From an uncultured bacterium (lineage in GTDB: Bacteria; Bacillota; Clostridia; Lachnospirales; Lachnospiraceae): a stretch of DNA of 42,839 nt. Positions 7,770 through 16,445 of the stretch are shown in pieces. The first letter of the stretch is position 1; each line of letters starts with the position of its first letter. The stretch lies in assembly GCA_905214875.1 (NCBI GenBank), contig CAJMNR010000033.1:1-42839 (forward strand), given 5' to 3'. Made by a program: the position numbers and the translations under genes. The notes beneath the pieces are model-generated. The model was given only the letters and a program-made list of their open reading frames with translations. It was not told where the DNA came from and did no database searches.

Positions 7770-8208
7770 AAACGATTATATACTAAAATATAATTATTTC
7801 AATATTATATTTTTAATAAAACAAGAAATAATGGTGAATTTTCTTTTAATTTGTAATTAGCATATGTGGATAAGTCGGAGAATAAAGGAACATCAGTATG
7901 TAATAGTAATTCAATTAGAACAGATAAGGCTAATGATCTATCTATTATATAGAGAGACAGATGTGAAAAGGTACGCCCGTGATACTGATACGGAGAACCG
8001 TATCACAAGTAAGAGGAGAGCCTTTTGGGGGAGGCATATTGGCTTTAAATGAATGTCATACAGTAAAAAAGCTAGTATGGATGTCTATCCTTCCCTTTAT
8101 TAGCTCAATATGCTAGTAGTATAGTGAAAATAGTAAAGATTTATATTATAATATTGTTACTACCTGTAAGGTTGTATTACAAATAAATGAATTAGAAAGG
8201 AAAAAAAT
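7770..8208. other. Gene-free stretch with a dispersed hairpin
   Basis: No supported gene is seen. A 62-codon frame at 7864-8052 has no ribosome site and runs through hairpin H4, so I do not accept it. The last 50 bp form the leader of the small gene at 8209. Confidence 0.5.
7987..8004. repeat. Dispersed hairpin repeat, copy H4
   Basis: This is a perfect GATACGG-AGAA-CCGTATC palindrome, preceded by GGTACGCCCGTGATACT and followed by ACAAGTAAGAGGAGAGCC. The left flank GGTACGCCC is the reverse complement of the right flank of copy H5. Confidence 0.75.
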
Positions 8209-8442
8209 ATGATATGGGGAGTTTATTTATTGATAATACCACTAGTATTGATTCTTTTTATTATTGGACTAGCGAGCTATTCAAATAAGTTTGAATTAAA
8301 TACAAATTTTTTAGATTTTACAGAAAATATTTATGATAAAGAGAAGGAAGCGGAAAAACAGAAAAAAAGAAATAAAATTATAGGAATTATATTAATGTTA
8401 TTTTCGATAGTAGTATTATTTATTCCGATTATATTTCAATAA
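8209..8442 (+). CDS. Small two-helix membrane protein of unknown function
   Basis: The 77 residues form two transmembrane helices (about 2-24 and 57-76) joined by a charged stretch rich in Lys and Glu (DKEKEAEKQKKRNK). GAAAGGAAAAAAAT leads into the ATG. No family is recognised. It lies directly before the first intact copy of the toxin-like repeat locus, which is on the opposite strand, with about 110 bp between them. I see no sign that the two are functionally linked. It is real on the strength of its ribosome site and its clear hydrophobic pattern. Confidence 0.6.
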   Translation: MIWGVYLLIIPLVLILFIIGLASYSNKFELNTNFLDFTENIYDKEKEAEKQKKRNKIIGIILMLFSIVVLFIPIIFQ

Positions 8443-8555
8443 TATTACATAACATTTGAAATATTAAATCTAGCTAATTAGTGTATTGATGGAATCAGTA
8501 TCGCTGTCATATTTGGTGAAAAAATTGTTTATAAGATTAAATATAGTCAATAATA

Positions 8556-8585
8556 AAGGCAAGGGAGGGGTGACTCCCTTGCCTT
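8556..8585 (-). terminator. Terminator of toxin-like locus A
   Basis: AAGGCAAGGGAG and CTCCCTTGCCTT pair over 12 bp across a 6-nt loop. The U-rich side (TATTATT) lies on the minus strand, so it ends the minus-strand transcript of the 29-aa peptide gene. Confidence 0.85.
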
Positions 8586-8660
8586 GCCAAGAACACTATA
8601 ATTAATCTACATTTGTAGGCCCTTTTTAAGCAATATACTTATCCTTCCACAAAGTTTGAA

Positions 8661-8750
8661 TTATCTATTGAGTAAGGATATTAGTGAGATGATAATTTCG
8701 ATGAAATTACATAACACCAATAGAAGTGTTAAAACTTCAATTATTGTCAT
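8661..8750 (-). CDS. 29-aa hydrophobic peptide, type I toxin-like (copy A)
   Basis: The minus strand encodes a 29-residue peptide beginning MTIIEVLTLL, with the core LLLVLCNFIEIII and ending NR. It is a single membrane helix with a charged tail, the build of the holin-like type I toxins of Firmicutes (TxpA/BsrG-like). AGTAGGTG lies 6 nt before the ATG. A conserved block at 8797-8816 lies 46 nt upstream, and a terminator follows 75 bp downstream. Two further copies (15887 and 25456) differ by substitutions that keep the frame, hydrophobicity and length. This pattern supports selection on the protein. An antisense RNA antitoxin would be expected to overlap the 3' region, but I cannot prove one from sequence. 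Family membership is inference. Confidence 0.65.
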   Translation of the reverse strand: MTIIEVLTLLLVLCNFIEIIISLISLLNR

Positions 8751-8897
8751 TAGAAACACCTACTTTCAAGAAGACTAAATGTAGGTCTATTTGATAATGT
8801 TGCTTGGCTACATATAGGTTATCAGATAGAAAATTTAAAGAATATAGTATTGTAACAAATGGGTTTATGACTGTATTTATCACTCTCATTTAGTATA

Positions 8898-8915
8898 GAT
8901 ACGGAGAAACGTATC
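8898..8915. repeat. Dispersed hairpin repeat, copy H5, upstream end of locus A
   Basis: GATACGGAGAAACGTATC is followed by ACAAATAAGGGCGTACC. It lies about 150 bp upstream of the peptide gene on the minus strand, in the same relation as H7 to copy B and H8 to copy C. Confidence 0.75.
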
Positions 8916-8960
8916 ACAAATAAGGGCGTACCACTTGGAAAAGAATAGTTAGAAAATAAG

Positions 8961-8990
8961 AAAGAACGGAAAATAAGCCGTTCTTTTTTC
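8961..8990 (+). terminator. Intrinsic terminator
   Basis: AAAGAACGG (8961-8969) pairs perfectly with CCGTTCTTT (8978-8986) and a T-tract follows. The plus-strand transcript it would end is not evident. Confidence 0.7.
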
Positions 8991-9061
8991 TATAAATACG
9001 ACGATGCACATATGGGAAGTATAATTGTAGCTTTGTGTTAAGAATGGTACAATTGACATAG

Positions 9062-9442
9062 AAGATTACATATACGGGTGTCTTTCAGGATACCTACTGG
9101 GGAGGACAGAAGGATACAGGAACATGGCATCAACACGTATATAGATATAATTCAAAAGGGCAAAGAATTAGTGATAAAGTTGCTGCGATACCCAAAGGAT
9201 GAACGCTACAACAGGGGCTGTAATATATTTTTTGTCTATGGTAATAAGTGGTCTCTCCTTGGTAAGAATCAGATATGAAATCTTATCAGGAAGTGGCCTT
9301 TTATTATGGCAATAGAAAAATGAATTTGCGAAAGATTCTTGACACAATCTTTTCGTCTCGTCTCTCAAGATGTAATGAAGAAATGGAAAATACGCTACAG
9401 AAACTGGAATCTGGTATTGAGCCAGTTGATCATCCTTTATAA
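9062..9442 (+). pseudogene. Two short decayed coding fragments
   Basis: 9062-9202 is open for 46 codons without a start (with DTYWGGQKDTGTWHQHVYRY), then stops. 9275-9442 is open from ATG for 55 codons (MKSYQEVAFYYGNRKMNLRK..., ending EPVDHPL). Both read like protein fragments and neither has a ribosome site. More protein-like codons follow the second stop. I take them as remnants of one or two lost genes, possibly from a mobile element, but I cannot name the families. The 66-codon frames on both strands here are shadows. Confidence 0.4.
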
Positions 9443-9519
9443 TGCACGCATCAAGCAGTTCCTATAAGACATTGCTATACGGTTGGTGATTTAAATATTG
9501 CCGATAAAAGATAAAAATA

Positions 9520-9548
9520 TTGAAATATGGGAATAAATAGCATATAAT
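9520..9548 (+). promoter_or_regulatory. Sigma-A-type promoter of the TetR-MBL operon
   Basis: TTGAAA (9520-9525), a 17-bp spacer and a perfect TATAAT (9543-9548) lie about 40 bp before the TetR start. A short palindrome CTGA-CCAT-TCAG overlaps the expected transcript start and could be an operator. Confidence 0.75.
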
Positions 9549-9589
9549 TAAAGCTGACCATTCAGTACTAAAGTGTAGGGAGAGGTATT

Positions 9590-10183
9590 ATGAGCGGAGA
9601 GAAAAACAATCAAAAGAATGCAAGAAAAAAAATCTTATCAGCGGCAGCGCAAATATTTGCGGAGAAAAGCTTTGATGGTGCTAGAGTAGATGAGATTGCT
9701 AAGGCAGCACAGGTCCCGAAATCATTGATTTATTATCACTTTAAAAGTAAAGACGAAATTTTTTCTGTATTAATTCAGGAGTTTCTGGAGGAATATCGAA
9801 GCATTATTGAATCATATCGGGATGAGAGTTGTCGTTTGGAAGCCAGTGAAATTAAAAAACGGATGCAGAATGAGTACTTTCAGTTTGGAATCACACATGA
9901 GAATGTGGTACGTGCAATTTTGATGGACTCGATTAAGAAGGGGAAGTCGAATACTGCGTTGTTTCAGATGATGCAGCTACTTGGAACTGAGGGAGAAGAT
10001 GAAAAGCATCTGGTGGAAGAGTTTTTGTTTAATGTGATGCCGTGCATGGCATACATCTGTTTTAAGGATGATTGGGTCCGATATTTTCAGATGGAAACAG
10101 AGTCCTTTGATCAGGCATTTTTGGAAGTATACTCAGACACACATAGTCATTATCATCAGCAGCGTCTAAAAAAGAAAGAATAG
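9590..10183 (+). CDS. TetR/AcrR-family transcriptional regulator
   Basis: This 197-residue protein has a canonical TetR DNA-binding domain at residues 10-60 (IFAEKSFDGARVDEIAKAAQ, then KSLIYYHFKSKDEIF). The remaining two thirds are a helical ligand-binding domain. AGGGAGAGG lies 4 nt before the ATG, and a near-consensus promoter lies 40 bp upstream. The stop codon overlaps the Shine-Dalgarno of the metallo-beta-lactamase-fold gene 13 bp downstream, so the two are co-transcribed. The regulator probably controls this operon in response to a small molecule handled by the hydrolase. The ligand is unknown. Confidence 0.9.
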   Translation: MSGEKNNQKNARKKILSAAAQIFAEKSFDGARVDEIAKAAQVPKSLIYYHFKSKDEIFSVLIQEFLEEYRSIIESYRDESCRLEASEIKKRMQNEYFQFGITHENVVRAILMDSIKKGKSNTALFQMMQLLGTEGEDEKHLVEEFLFNVMPCMAYICFKDDWVRYFQMETESFDQAFLEVYSDTHSHYHQQRLKKKE

Positions 10184-10196
10184 GAGGTAAACTATA

Positions 10197-10901
10197 TTGC
10201 AGGAGATTATTACATTGGATTTGGGTGGTGTGAATGCTTATTTAATCAAAGAGAATGGATGCTATCTTTTAGTAGACACAGGTGGACCGATGATGTTGGA
10301 TCGTCCCTACACGAATCGTCGGGAAGTGTTAGTACAGAAGTTGAAGGAGCATGGATGTGAAAAGGGAAACTTAAAATTAATTCTTTTAACCCATGGAGAC
10401 TGTGACCATTGTGCGAATGCTGCCTATCTGGCAAAAGAATATGGAGCGTTAATTGGAATGAACCAGGAAGATTTGTGCCAGGTTACTAATCTGACTCCCG
10501 AGATCTATCTGAAAAGCTGTCAATTCCGATCTCTTGGGATGAAAATCATGTTTGTTTTATTACATAAATTGATCCTTTCTGTGGCCAAGGTGACAGCAGA
10601 AAGGTTTGAATCATTTCAACCTAATATACTGCTAGGTGATCATGATTCACTCATAGAGTATGGTTTCTCGGCTGAAATAGTCTCGTTACCAGGCCATACT
10701 CCAGGATCTATAGGGATATATACAAAAGACAAAGAACTTATCTGTGGAGATCTTTATCAAGGAACAAAAAAGCCGAAACTGGCAGATAATGCATGGGATT
10801 TTGTGCAATTAGAAATGAGTAGGAAAAAATTAAAGACATACGAAATACATAAAATCTATCCAGGGCATGGTACTCCATTCTCGGCGTCAATGATGCCCTA
10901 A
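10197..10901 (+). CDS. Metallo-beta-lactamase-fold hydrolase
   Basis: The 234 residues form a single MBL domain. The metal-binding set is visible: His66, Asp68, Asp70 and His71 in THGDCDH (Asp replaces the usual second His of HxHxDH), His167 in LPGHTPGS, Asp185 in CGD and His224 in YPGHG. The TPGS and YPGHG blocks are typical of glyoxalase II-like and lactonase-like members rather than antibiotic-hydrolysing enzymes. The start is TTG with AGGAGG 9 nt upstream, overlapping the stop of the TetR gene. An internal segment (about residues 100-145) is hydrophobic and longer than in minimal family members. The substrate is unknown. Co-regulation with TetR suggests detoxification of an ester, lactone or thioester. 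Confidence 0.85.
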   Translation: MQEIITLDLGGVNAYLIKENGCYLLVDTGGPMMLDRPYTNRREVLVQKLKEHGCEKGNLKLILLTHGDCDHCANAAYLAKEYGALIGMNQEDLCQVTNLTPEIYLKSCQFRSLGMKIMFVLLHKLILSVAKVTAERFESFQPNILLGDHDSLIEYGFSAEIVSLPGHTPGSIGIYTKDKELICGDLYQGTKKPKLADNAWDFVQLEMSRKKLKTYEIHKIYPGHGTPFSASMMP

Positions 10902-10971
10902 AACGAGGAGAGATATATAGGTCCACTAGATAGTAAGTAAACGTTTAAGTAATGAAATGTAGGCAATAATA

Positions 10972-11001
10972 AAGGCAAGGGAGGGGTGACTCCCTTGCCT
11001 T
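10972..11001 (-). terminator. Repeat-type terminator after the M60 peptidase gene
   Basis: AAGGCAAGGGAG and CTCCCTTGCCTT pair over 12 bp with a TTATTATTG tail on the minus strand. It is identical to the locus A terminator and here serves the large minus-strand gene ending at 11094. Between it and 11081 lies a collapsed repeat locus without the toxin-like ORF. Confidence 0.75.
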
Positions 11002-11064
11002 GCTACAAAGCACTAGAAGTAATGTGAGTGCTTCTATTTTAGACATAGATTCTACTTTCGTATA

Positions 11065-11081
11065 GATACGCATAACCGTAT
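11065..11081. repeat. Dispersed hairpin repeat, copy H6 (decayed)
   Basis: GATACG and CGTAT arms remain around CATAAC. Together with the terminator at 10972 it forms an internally deleted repeat locus of about 120 bp. Confidence 0.55.
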
Positions 11082-11093
11082 TTTTACTATGCT

Positions 11094-14000
11094 TTATTTA
11101 GAACTTTTAATTTTTCTCTTTGTTAAAATTAATCTTAATGCTACTACTGATACTAATAACAATAAAACAACTACATATCTTAATAATGTATTTCCTGTTG
11201 CAGGTGATATTTCTTCTTTGTTATTTATATCCTCAGAAGTCACAGATACTACAGGCTCTTCTTCAGGTTTTTCCTCAGAAGTCACAGATGCTACAGGATT
11301 TTCTTTGCTTTTTTCCTCAGAAGTCACAGATACTACAGGCTCTTCTTCAGATTTTTCCTCAGAAGTCACAGATGCTACAGGATCTTCTTCAGCTTTTTCC
11401 TCAGAAGTATCAGATACTACAGGATCTTCTTCAGGTTTTCCTTCAGGAACTTCAGGTGCTTCTGGAGCTACAGGAATTTCTTCAGGTTTTTGCTCAGGAA
11501 GTACAGGTGATTCTGGAGCTGCAGGAATTTCTTCGGGTTTTTGCTCAGGAAGTACAGGTGCTTCTGGCACATCAGGAGTTTCTTCTGGTTTTGGTTCCTT
11601 ATTAACATTATTTGACGATACTATTATTTTTCTTTCGCCGATAGCAGTGTTATTATCGCTATCTGTTACTTCATATTTTACAGAATAATTTCCTTCAGTT
11701 AAGCTACTTAAGTCTAGTATAGGTAATTGTAGTGAATCTATTAAATCGCCATCTTCTAAGTCTGTTACACTTATTCCATTAGCAAAATCAAATCCTTCAC
11801 CTTCATTTATCACTATATTACTTAATCCATTTATTACTGGGAGTTGATTTGTTACTGTTATTATTCTATTTATAGTTGTAGTATTTTTATCACTGTCAGT
11901 TACCGTATAAGTTAATGTATACTCTTTATTTGTTCCAGGAGTAGGTTTACCTATTTCGCCAGTTACATTTATTTGTAATCCAGTTGTATCAACATCATCA
12001 CTATAGCTAATTCCATTCATCTTATCGAATGTATCAACTTGTCCAACTCCTATTTTTATATTTTCTGCACCATGTATAACTGGTGGTTTTGATTTATCAG
12101 GAGCTTTTCCTTTATAGAATGTACCATCTGTGGATATCATATTAAGCGCTATTTCTTGGTTTATAGCACGAACTTCTACAACATGGTTACCTTCGCTTTG
12201 CATATTTAATGTAACGGAAGGCTCTCTTAGTGATCCGGTTAATTTAACTTTTTCCCACTTGCCTTCATCTATTCTAATTTCTACTTCAACATCTTTGACT
12301 ACATATATATTACTTTCTTTTCCTTCAAAACAATACATAAAGTAACCAGTAGTTGTATTGTATGTTGCACCATTTACAAAAGCTCCATTCGAATCTTTTG
12401 TCCAATTTCCTTCATATTGTATAAAGCTAGAGTTTTGAGCTATTACATTTTTTACATTTGTTTTATTTGATAATTTTACTTCTGCAATTATTGTTATATC
12501 ACGGCCATCTCGATTATTTAAAGCTCTAATCTTTAAATATTTAGCTTTTGTTTGTGGGAATGATATTTTTATGTCTGCAGGGGCATTTGAATTTCCTTTT
12601 CTTGTTTTATCATCAGCTATTTGTGTCCAAACAGTTTTATGTCCATCATATTCATCTGCTATAAATATTTCATAATCGCCTATTACACCTACATAGTCAT
12701 AAGTACGTGTATATATTTCTAGAGTATTAAAAGATTTTTCTCCACCTAAATCAAATATATACTCATGTGGAAAAGGTGTTTTATTAGAATTATCATAAGA
12801 TGAGTGGAAGTAAGTACTCATATCTCCATCAACTATATTTTCTTTCTTACCTTCATTATGAGTGTTTGGATCATCAGTAGGAACAACTCCTTGTGGAGTG
12901 CTAATCACTGTTAAATCTTTTAATACAGTCTCATCTGATGCTGCTAAATCTGATGGCCTGCTATACTCAGGGTCTGGCATTACATAGCTTCTATCTGTAG
13001 TTTTACCTACATTATCTAAGCTAGAGTATACCTTGGTTATTGATTTCCAACTAGTATCTCCTGAAGTTTTTCTAATATTTACATCAGCCCATCCTATACC
13101 ACCAGTATTTTTAGCTACTAATGTATATTCATAAACTTTATTAGCCTTTAATTCTACTTTAAAGCTAGTTGATTTAGGTCTGCCTTTATCATCAAGTTGC
13201 AGAGAAAGATTAAAACCATCTTCAGCATTCTGTGCATAATCATTCGTTATAGATAGTAGTGGTGTTCCAGTATCTGAATGTAATTGGAAAGCGGCTCTAT
13301 CATCTCCAAAAGCTTGGAATTCATATTCTCCATCTTCATCTATCATAAAGTATCCATTGCTTCTAGATAATCGATCACCTTCTGCTGAATCAATTTTCAT
13401 TCCAATTGATGCGGAGCGTCCATATGGAGTACTTGTTTTTAAAGTGTCTAAAGCTTCATAAATATCCCATTTACGTATTTCAAAATGTTCTACAATACTA
13501 GAATTATAATCTAGAGCGATTGTACAGTTTAATTTCGTTTCATGGCTTATACCATCTTTTTCAACTCTAACTGTCAATACAAATTGGTCTAATTCATTTT
13601 CCGGCATTGATGCACTAGCTAAGTAATCATATTTGCCATCATCTCTTAATCTTAAAGCTCCATACTTTGGTTGTGATACATCTACTACAGTTACATCTCC
13701 TGGTGAAACTAAACTTTTTTGGAAGTCAAATGTATAACCACTAGAGGGGATATAGAAAGGTCTACCAGTTTCTCTTCCTACCTCTCCCATTGCATATACA
13801 CTTTGTACTGGAATAGCTTCATCATATTTAAGTGCTTTTATCTTATCAATACCTTTTTGAGTTAATGGCCAACGTAATTCATTTTTCATATACCATGTAT
13901 AATCACGTCCGCCTGCAACACAAAATCTATATGCCATATCATCATATCTACCGTCTCTAGTTAGTTTTCCTTGAGATTCCGCTTTATAATCATATGGTGG

Positions 14001-15467
14001 AATATATATATTGTTAAATGTACCGCCCTCATAAGTTGATTTAACAACATTAACAAAATTTATTGGTCCAATTTCATGGGCAAATGTACTAAACATAAAG
14101 TTACCCATATTAGGTTTGCCGGCATAGTATTGAACTCCTTCATATATTTGTTGTTTTAAACTACTATAAGGATCGGCAACCTTATTCCAATCATGAGTCC
14201 CATCTTCGCCTCTAGAAGCCGCTATATTGGTATATAGAATATAGGATGCAGCACTTAAGGCATTATTAGTTATTTCACTAAACTCATCTCCAAGACCCCA
14301 ATCATCAGCATAACCACTGTATCTACTTTGATAATGGTGATTTATTTCGTGTATTATTCCCCAGTTTCCATTTCTTATAAGACCATCATAGTCAAACGCA
14401 TCATTTACCCAGTGTGGAGGTATATTACATGTCCATGCACCTACACTTGCATATGCTGCACCTACCGTTATATACTGGTCAAAAATAAGAGTCATTGGTG
14501 TTGTCCTTTTTTCAAGACCCATTGCATTAGCACTTAATGCTGTTGCATTTGTCCAAAACTCTGCAGCTTTTTTTGGATCTTCAATATGACGAATAAATTT
14601 AGCTGGAAGTATAAATCTTAAAAAAGGAGTTCTTATTTCAGTAAATAAACCAGGTGCATCTTTTGATGCTTGCCATTCTTTCGTTGTAGTTTTACCTAAA
14701 TCATAATATGGTGTATCAACTACGCCCTTAACCTCTACTTCAATGTTTGCTCCTGAAGGAATTGACTCTGCTATTTCTAAGAAAATCATTCCTCCAAAAG
14801 GGGTACCTACTTTAGTTTCACTTTCGCTAATAGAGAAAGTCTTTCCTAAATAAGGCATACGGTTTTCGCTTCCATGATTATGGTCATACTCAACGGCATC
14901 AATCATTGTCATACCTACGCTAATTTTTATTTTTCCTTGTTTAGCGTATTTTAAAGCTTCATTATTTAATGTTACAGTTGCTATTTCACCAGCAGGAACA
15001 TATGATGCTAATGAATGTGCACCTTTCACATTAGTATTAATATATATTTTCTTTTCCACACCTAAAGCATTATCAGGAACAGAACCATAAAATTGGCCAT
15101 CTGCTGCGATATGCTTTGTTAATGTCCCATTTTTAATGTCATCTTCTACTTTGTCCATAATAGATTTATTTTCAGCTTTGATTAATTCAAAGGTATCTTT
15201 ATCAGGAACTTGATTAATTAACGGAATAGGATAACTACTCTTATCATAAAGTCCCGTTACTTGTGGTAATTTACGAGGAATACCTGTCTTGGTTGTTATA
15301 ACACTGTCATTTGTATCATAAACAAAGGTATCATTAATTCCCTCTGAATAGATAGGGTTGCTATAATCATAATTTCCATTTGCAAAGCTAACTGTGTTAA
15401 AGGTTAATGTTATAGCAACTAAAAGTGCAGAGGATCTAGATATAATTTTAAAAATTCTTTTTTTCAT
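11094..15467 (-). CDS. Secreted, wall-anchored M60-family (enhancin/mucinase-like) metallopeptidase
   Basis: This 1457-residue protein has a signal peptide (about 1-30), then an M60/enhancin-type peptidase domain with the zinc motif His373-Glu374-x-x-His377 (IIHEINHHYQ) and a candidate third ligand Glu395 or Glu398. A discoidin-like F5/8 C carbohydrate-binding module lies at about 860-960 (LGGEKSFNTLEIYTRTYDY), followed by two bacterial Ig-like repeats at about 1110-1290. A Pro/Glu-rich wall-spanning region follows, with 14-residue repeats of the EEKxEExPVxSVTS type. The C-terminus has SPATG (1421-1425), a hydrophobic helix and a Lys/Arg tail: an (S/P)PxTG sortase signal like that used by C. 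difficile SrtB. M60 enzymes cleave O-glycosylated mucin-like proteins. AAAGGAT precedes the ATG. The gene is AT-rich and lies alone between repeats, which suggests acquisition. No sortase lies in the window. Confidence 0.92.
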   Translation of the reverse strand: MKKRIFKIISRSSALLVAITLTFNTVSFANGNYDYSNPIYSEGINDTFVYDTNDSVITTKTGIPRKLPQVTGLYDKSSYPIPLINQVPDKDTFELIKAENKSIMDKVEDDIKNGTLTKHIAADGQFYGSVPDNALGVEKKIYINTNVKGAHSLASYVPAGEIATVTLNNEALKYAKQGKIKISVGMTMIDAVEYDHNHGSENRMPYLGKTFSISESETKVGTPFGGMIFLEIAESIPSGANIEVEVKGVVDTPYYDLGKTTTKEWQASKDAPGLFTEIRTPFLRFILPAKFIRHIEDPKKAAEFWTNATALSANAMGLEKRTTPMTLIFDQYITVGAAYASVGAWTCNIPPHWVNDAFDYDGLIRNGNWGIIHEINHHYQSRYSGYADDWGLGDEFSEITNNALSAASYILYTNIAASRGEDGTHDWNKVADPYSSLKQQIYEGVQYYAGKPNMGNFMFSTFAHEIGPINFVNVVKSTYEGGTFNNIYIPPYDYKAESQGKLTRDGRYDDMAYRFCVAGGRDYTWYMKNELRWPLTQKGIDKIKALKYDEAIPVQSVYAMGEVGRETGRPFYIPSSGYTFDFQKSLVSPGDVTVVDVSQPKYGALRLRDDGKYDYLASASMPENELDQFVLTVRVEKDGISHETKLNCTIALDYNSSIVEHFEIRKWDIYEALDTLKTSTPYGRSASIGMKIDSAEGDRLSRSNGYFMIDEDGEYEFQAFGDDRAAFQLHSDTGTPLLSITNDYAQNAEDGFNLSLQLDDKGRPKSTSFKVELKANKVYEYTLVAKNTGGIGWADVNIRKTSGDTSWKSITKVYSSLDNVGKTTDRSYVMPDPEYSRPSDLAASDETVLKDLTVISTPQGVVPTDDPNTHNEGKKENIVDGDMSTYFHSSYDNSNKTPFPHEYIFDLGGEKSFNTLEIYTRTYDYVGVIGDYEIFIADEYDGHKTVWTQIADDKTRKGNSNAPADIKISFPQTKAKYLKIRALNNRDGRDITIIAEVKLSNKTNVKNVIAQNSSFIQYEGNWTKDSNGAFVNGATYNTTTGYFMYCFEGKESNIYVVKDVEVEIRIDEGKWEKVKLTGSLREPSVTLNMQSEGNHVVEVRAINQEIALNMISTDGTFYKGKAPDKSKPPVIHGAENIKIGVGQVDTFDKMNGISYSDDVDTTGLQINVTGEIGKPTPGTNKEYTLTYTVTDSDKNTTTINRIITVTNQLPVINGLSNIVINEGEGFDFANGISVTDLEDGDLIDSLQLPILDLSSLTEGNYSVKYEVTDSDNNTAIGERKIIVSSNNVNKEPKPEETPDVPEAPVLPEQKPEEIPAAPESPVLPEQKPEEIPVAPEAPEVPEGKPEEDPVVSDTSEEKAEEDPVASVTSEEKSEEEPVVSVTSEEKSKENPVASVTSEEKPEEEPVVSVTSEDINNKEEISPATGNTLLRYVVVLLLLVSVVALRLILTKRKIKSSK
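11220..11600 (-). repeat. In-gene tandem repeats of the wall-spanning region
   Basis: About four 42-bp units encode EEKxEExPVxSVTS, followed upstream in the gene by 16-codon units of the KPEEIPxAPExP type. Such repeats expand and contract by slippage. They also create the long false frames on the plus strand. Confidence 0.8.
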
Positions 15468-15578
15468 TTGTATCCTTTCTTTTTATTTATTTGGAACTAA
15501 TTAATACCAATAATAAGTATCGGTATAAATTTCAATTTGATTATATCATTAGCTCATATAATTATTTTTTGAATTTTC

Positions 15579-15731
15579 CTGGAATATGCAATTTTAGAAG
15601 CGTTTGAATGTGTTGATTATTTTAATAAGGAAACCGATGAGTTACTGATTAATAAGATTAGTCTAAATGAGGATAGTTGGGAAAAGGTTGATATGACATA
15701 TGAGGGGAGTTATATACGAGCATTAATTTAA
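15579..15731 (+). pseudogene. 3' remnant of an unidentified gene
   Basis: A 50-codon frame without a start codon (with ETDELLINKISLNEDSWEKV near the middle, ending GSYIRALI) is clearly protein-like and ends in TAA. A stop lies just upstream in frame. It appears to be the C-terminal end of a lost gene, left between the M60 gene and the second toxin-like locus. The family is not recognised. Confidence 0.5.
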
Positions 15732-15782
15732 AGTGGAGAAAGATAAAATAATAGTTTAATTAGCCTTTCATGGGCAATAATA

Positions 15783-15812
15783 AAGGCAAGGGAGCTGTGA
15801 CTCCCTTGCCTT
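15783..15812 (-). terminator. Terminator of toxin-like locus B
   Basis: AAGGCAAGGGAG and CTCCCTTGCCTT pair over 12 bp (loop CTGTGA), with the T-rich side on the minus strand. Confidence 0.85.
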
Positions 15813-15886
15813 GCCAAGAACATTACAAGTTATTCGTCTTTGTAGGTTCCCCCCCTGTTACGATTTACTTATCCTTTGATTAGCTA

Positions 15887-15976
15887 TTAATTATTGTAGT
15901 GGGATATAAGTGCAATGATAATTTCAATGAAATTACATAGCACCAATAGAAGAGTTAAGACTTCCATAGTTGTCAT
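15887..15976 (-). CDS. 29-aa hydrophobic peptide, type I toxin-like (copy B)
   Basis: The peptide begins MTTMEVLTLL, shares the core LLLVLCNFIEIII with copies A and C, and ends HYNN. Differences from copy A are mostly third-position or conservative changes. AAGTAGGTG precedes the ATG. The conserved block (CTTGGCTACATATA, 16022-16041 on the plus strand) lies 46 nt upstream, exactly as in the other copies. A terminator follows at 15783-15812. Confidence 0.65.
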   Translation of the reverse strand: MTTMEVLTLLLVLCNFIEIIIALISHYNN

Positions 15977-16122
15977 AGGAGTCACCTACTTTCAAGTATA
16001 TTAAAAGCAGAATGAAATGTAATGTCACTTGGCTACATATATGTTATCACGTAGAAAGTTGAAGAAAAGTATCATTGTAATTAATGAAGTTATTATGGTA
16101 TTTTTCACTTTCCTTTAACATA

Positions 16123-16140
16123 GATACGGAGGAGCGTATC
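16123..16140. repeat. Dispersed hairpin repeat, copy H7, upstream end of locus B
   Basis: GATACG and CGTATC arms lie around GAGGAG, followed by ACAAGTAAGTGGAGAG. The loop has changed while the stem is kept. Confidence 0.75.
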
Positions 16141-16376
16141 ACAAGTAAGTGGAGAGAGTACAATAGAAATAAACCCTAAGAAAGATTGAAACTGAAAAGT
16201 GAGCAGTAAGAAAAATACTTGTCGAAATAGAGCAAAATAGGTATAATAACAGAAAAAGAATTGTAATATACACAAAAAAGTAGACACATATTTTGTATTC
16301 TGTACATAGCATAAATGGAATCGGGATGATATACTATAGCCCGTCAAGAAATAATAGATATAGAAAAATGAAGTCA

Positions 16377-16416
16377 AAGCAGACACAGAATGAATATATT
16401 TTGTGTCTGCTTTTTT
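16377..16416 (+). terminator. Terminator-like hairpin just before pucR
   Basis: AAGCAGACACA (16377-16387) pairs perfectly with TGTGTCTGCTT (16402-16412) and six T follow, ending only 30 bp before the PucR-type start. It either ends unknown upstream transcription or acts as an attenuator in the regulator's leader. Confidence 0.8.
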
Positions 16417-16445
16417 GCTTTTGCGATTACTAGATTGGAGGAACT

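Noticed and set aside
7864..8052. 62-codon plus-strand frame
   Set aside because: It has no Shine-Dalgarno and passes through dispersed hairpin H4; its composition is not protein-like.
11089..11688. Long plus-strand open frames of 199 and 161 codons
   Set aside because: They are shadows of the Glu/Pro/Val/Ser/Thr repeat stalk of the M60 gene on the other strand. They are low-complexity and have no ribosome site.
16105..16386. 93-codon minus-strand frame rich in Phe and Tyr
   Set aside because: It spans hairpin H7 and the AT-rich pucR leader, has no ribosome site, and its aromatic bias comes from AT-rich DNA.
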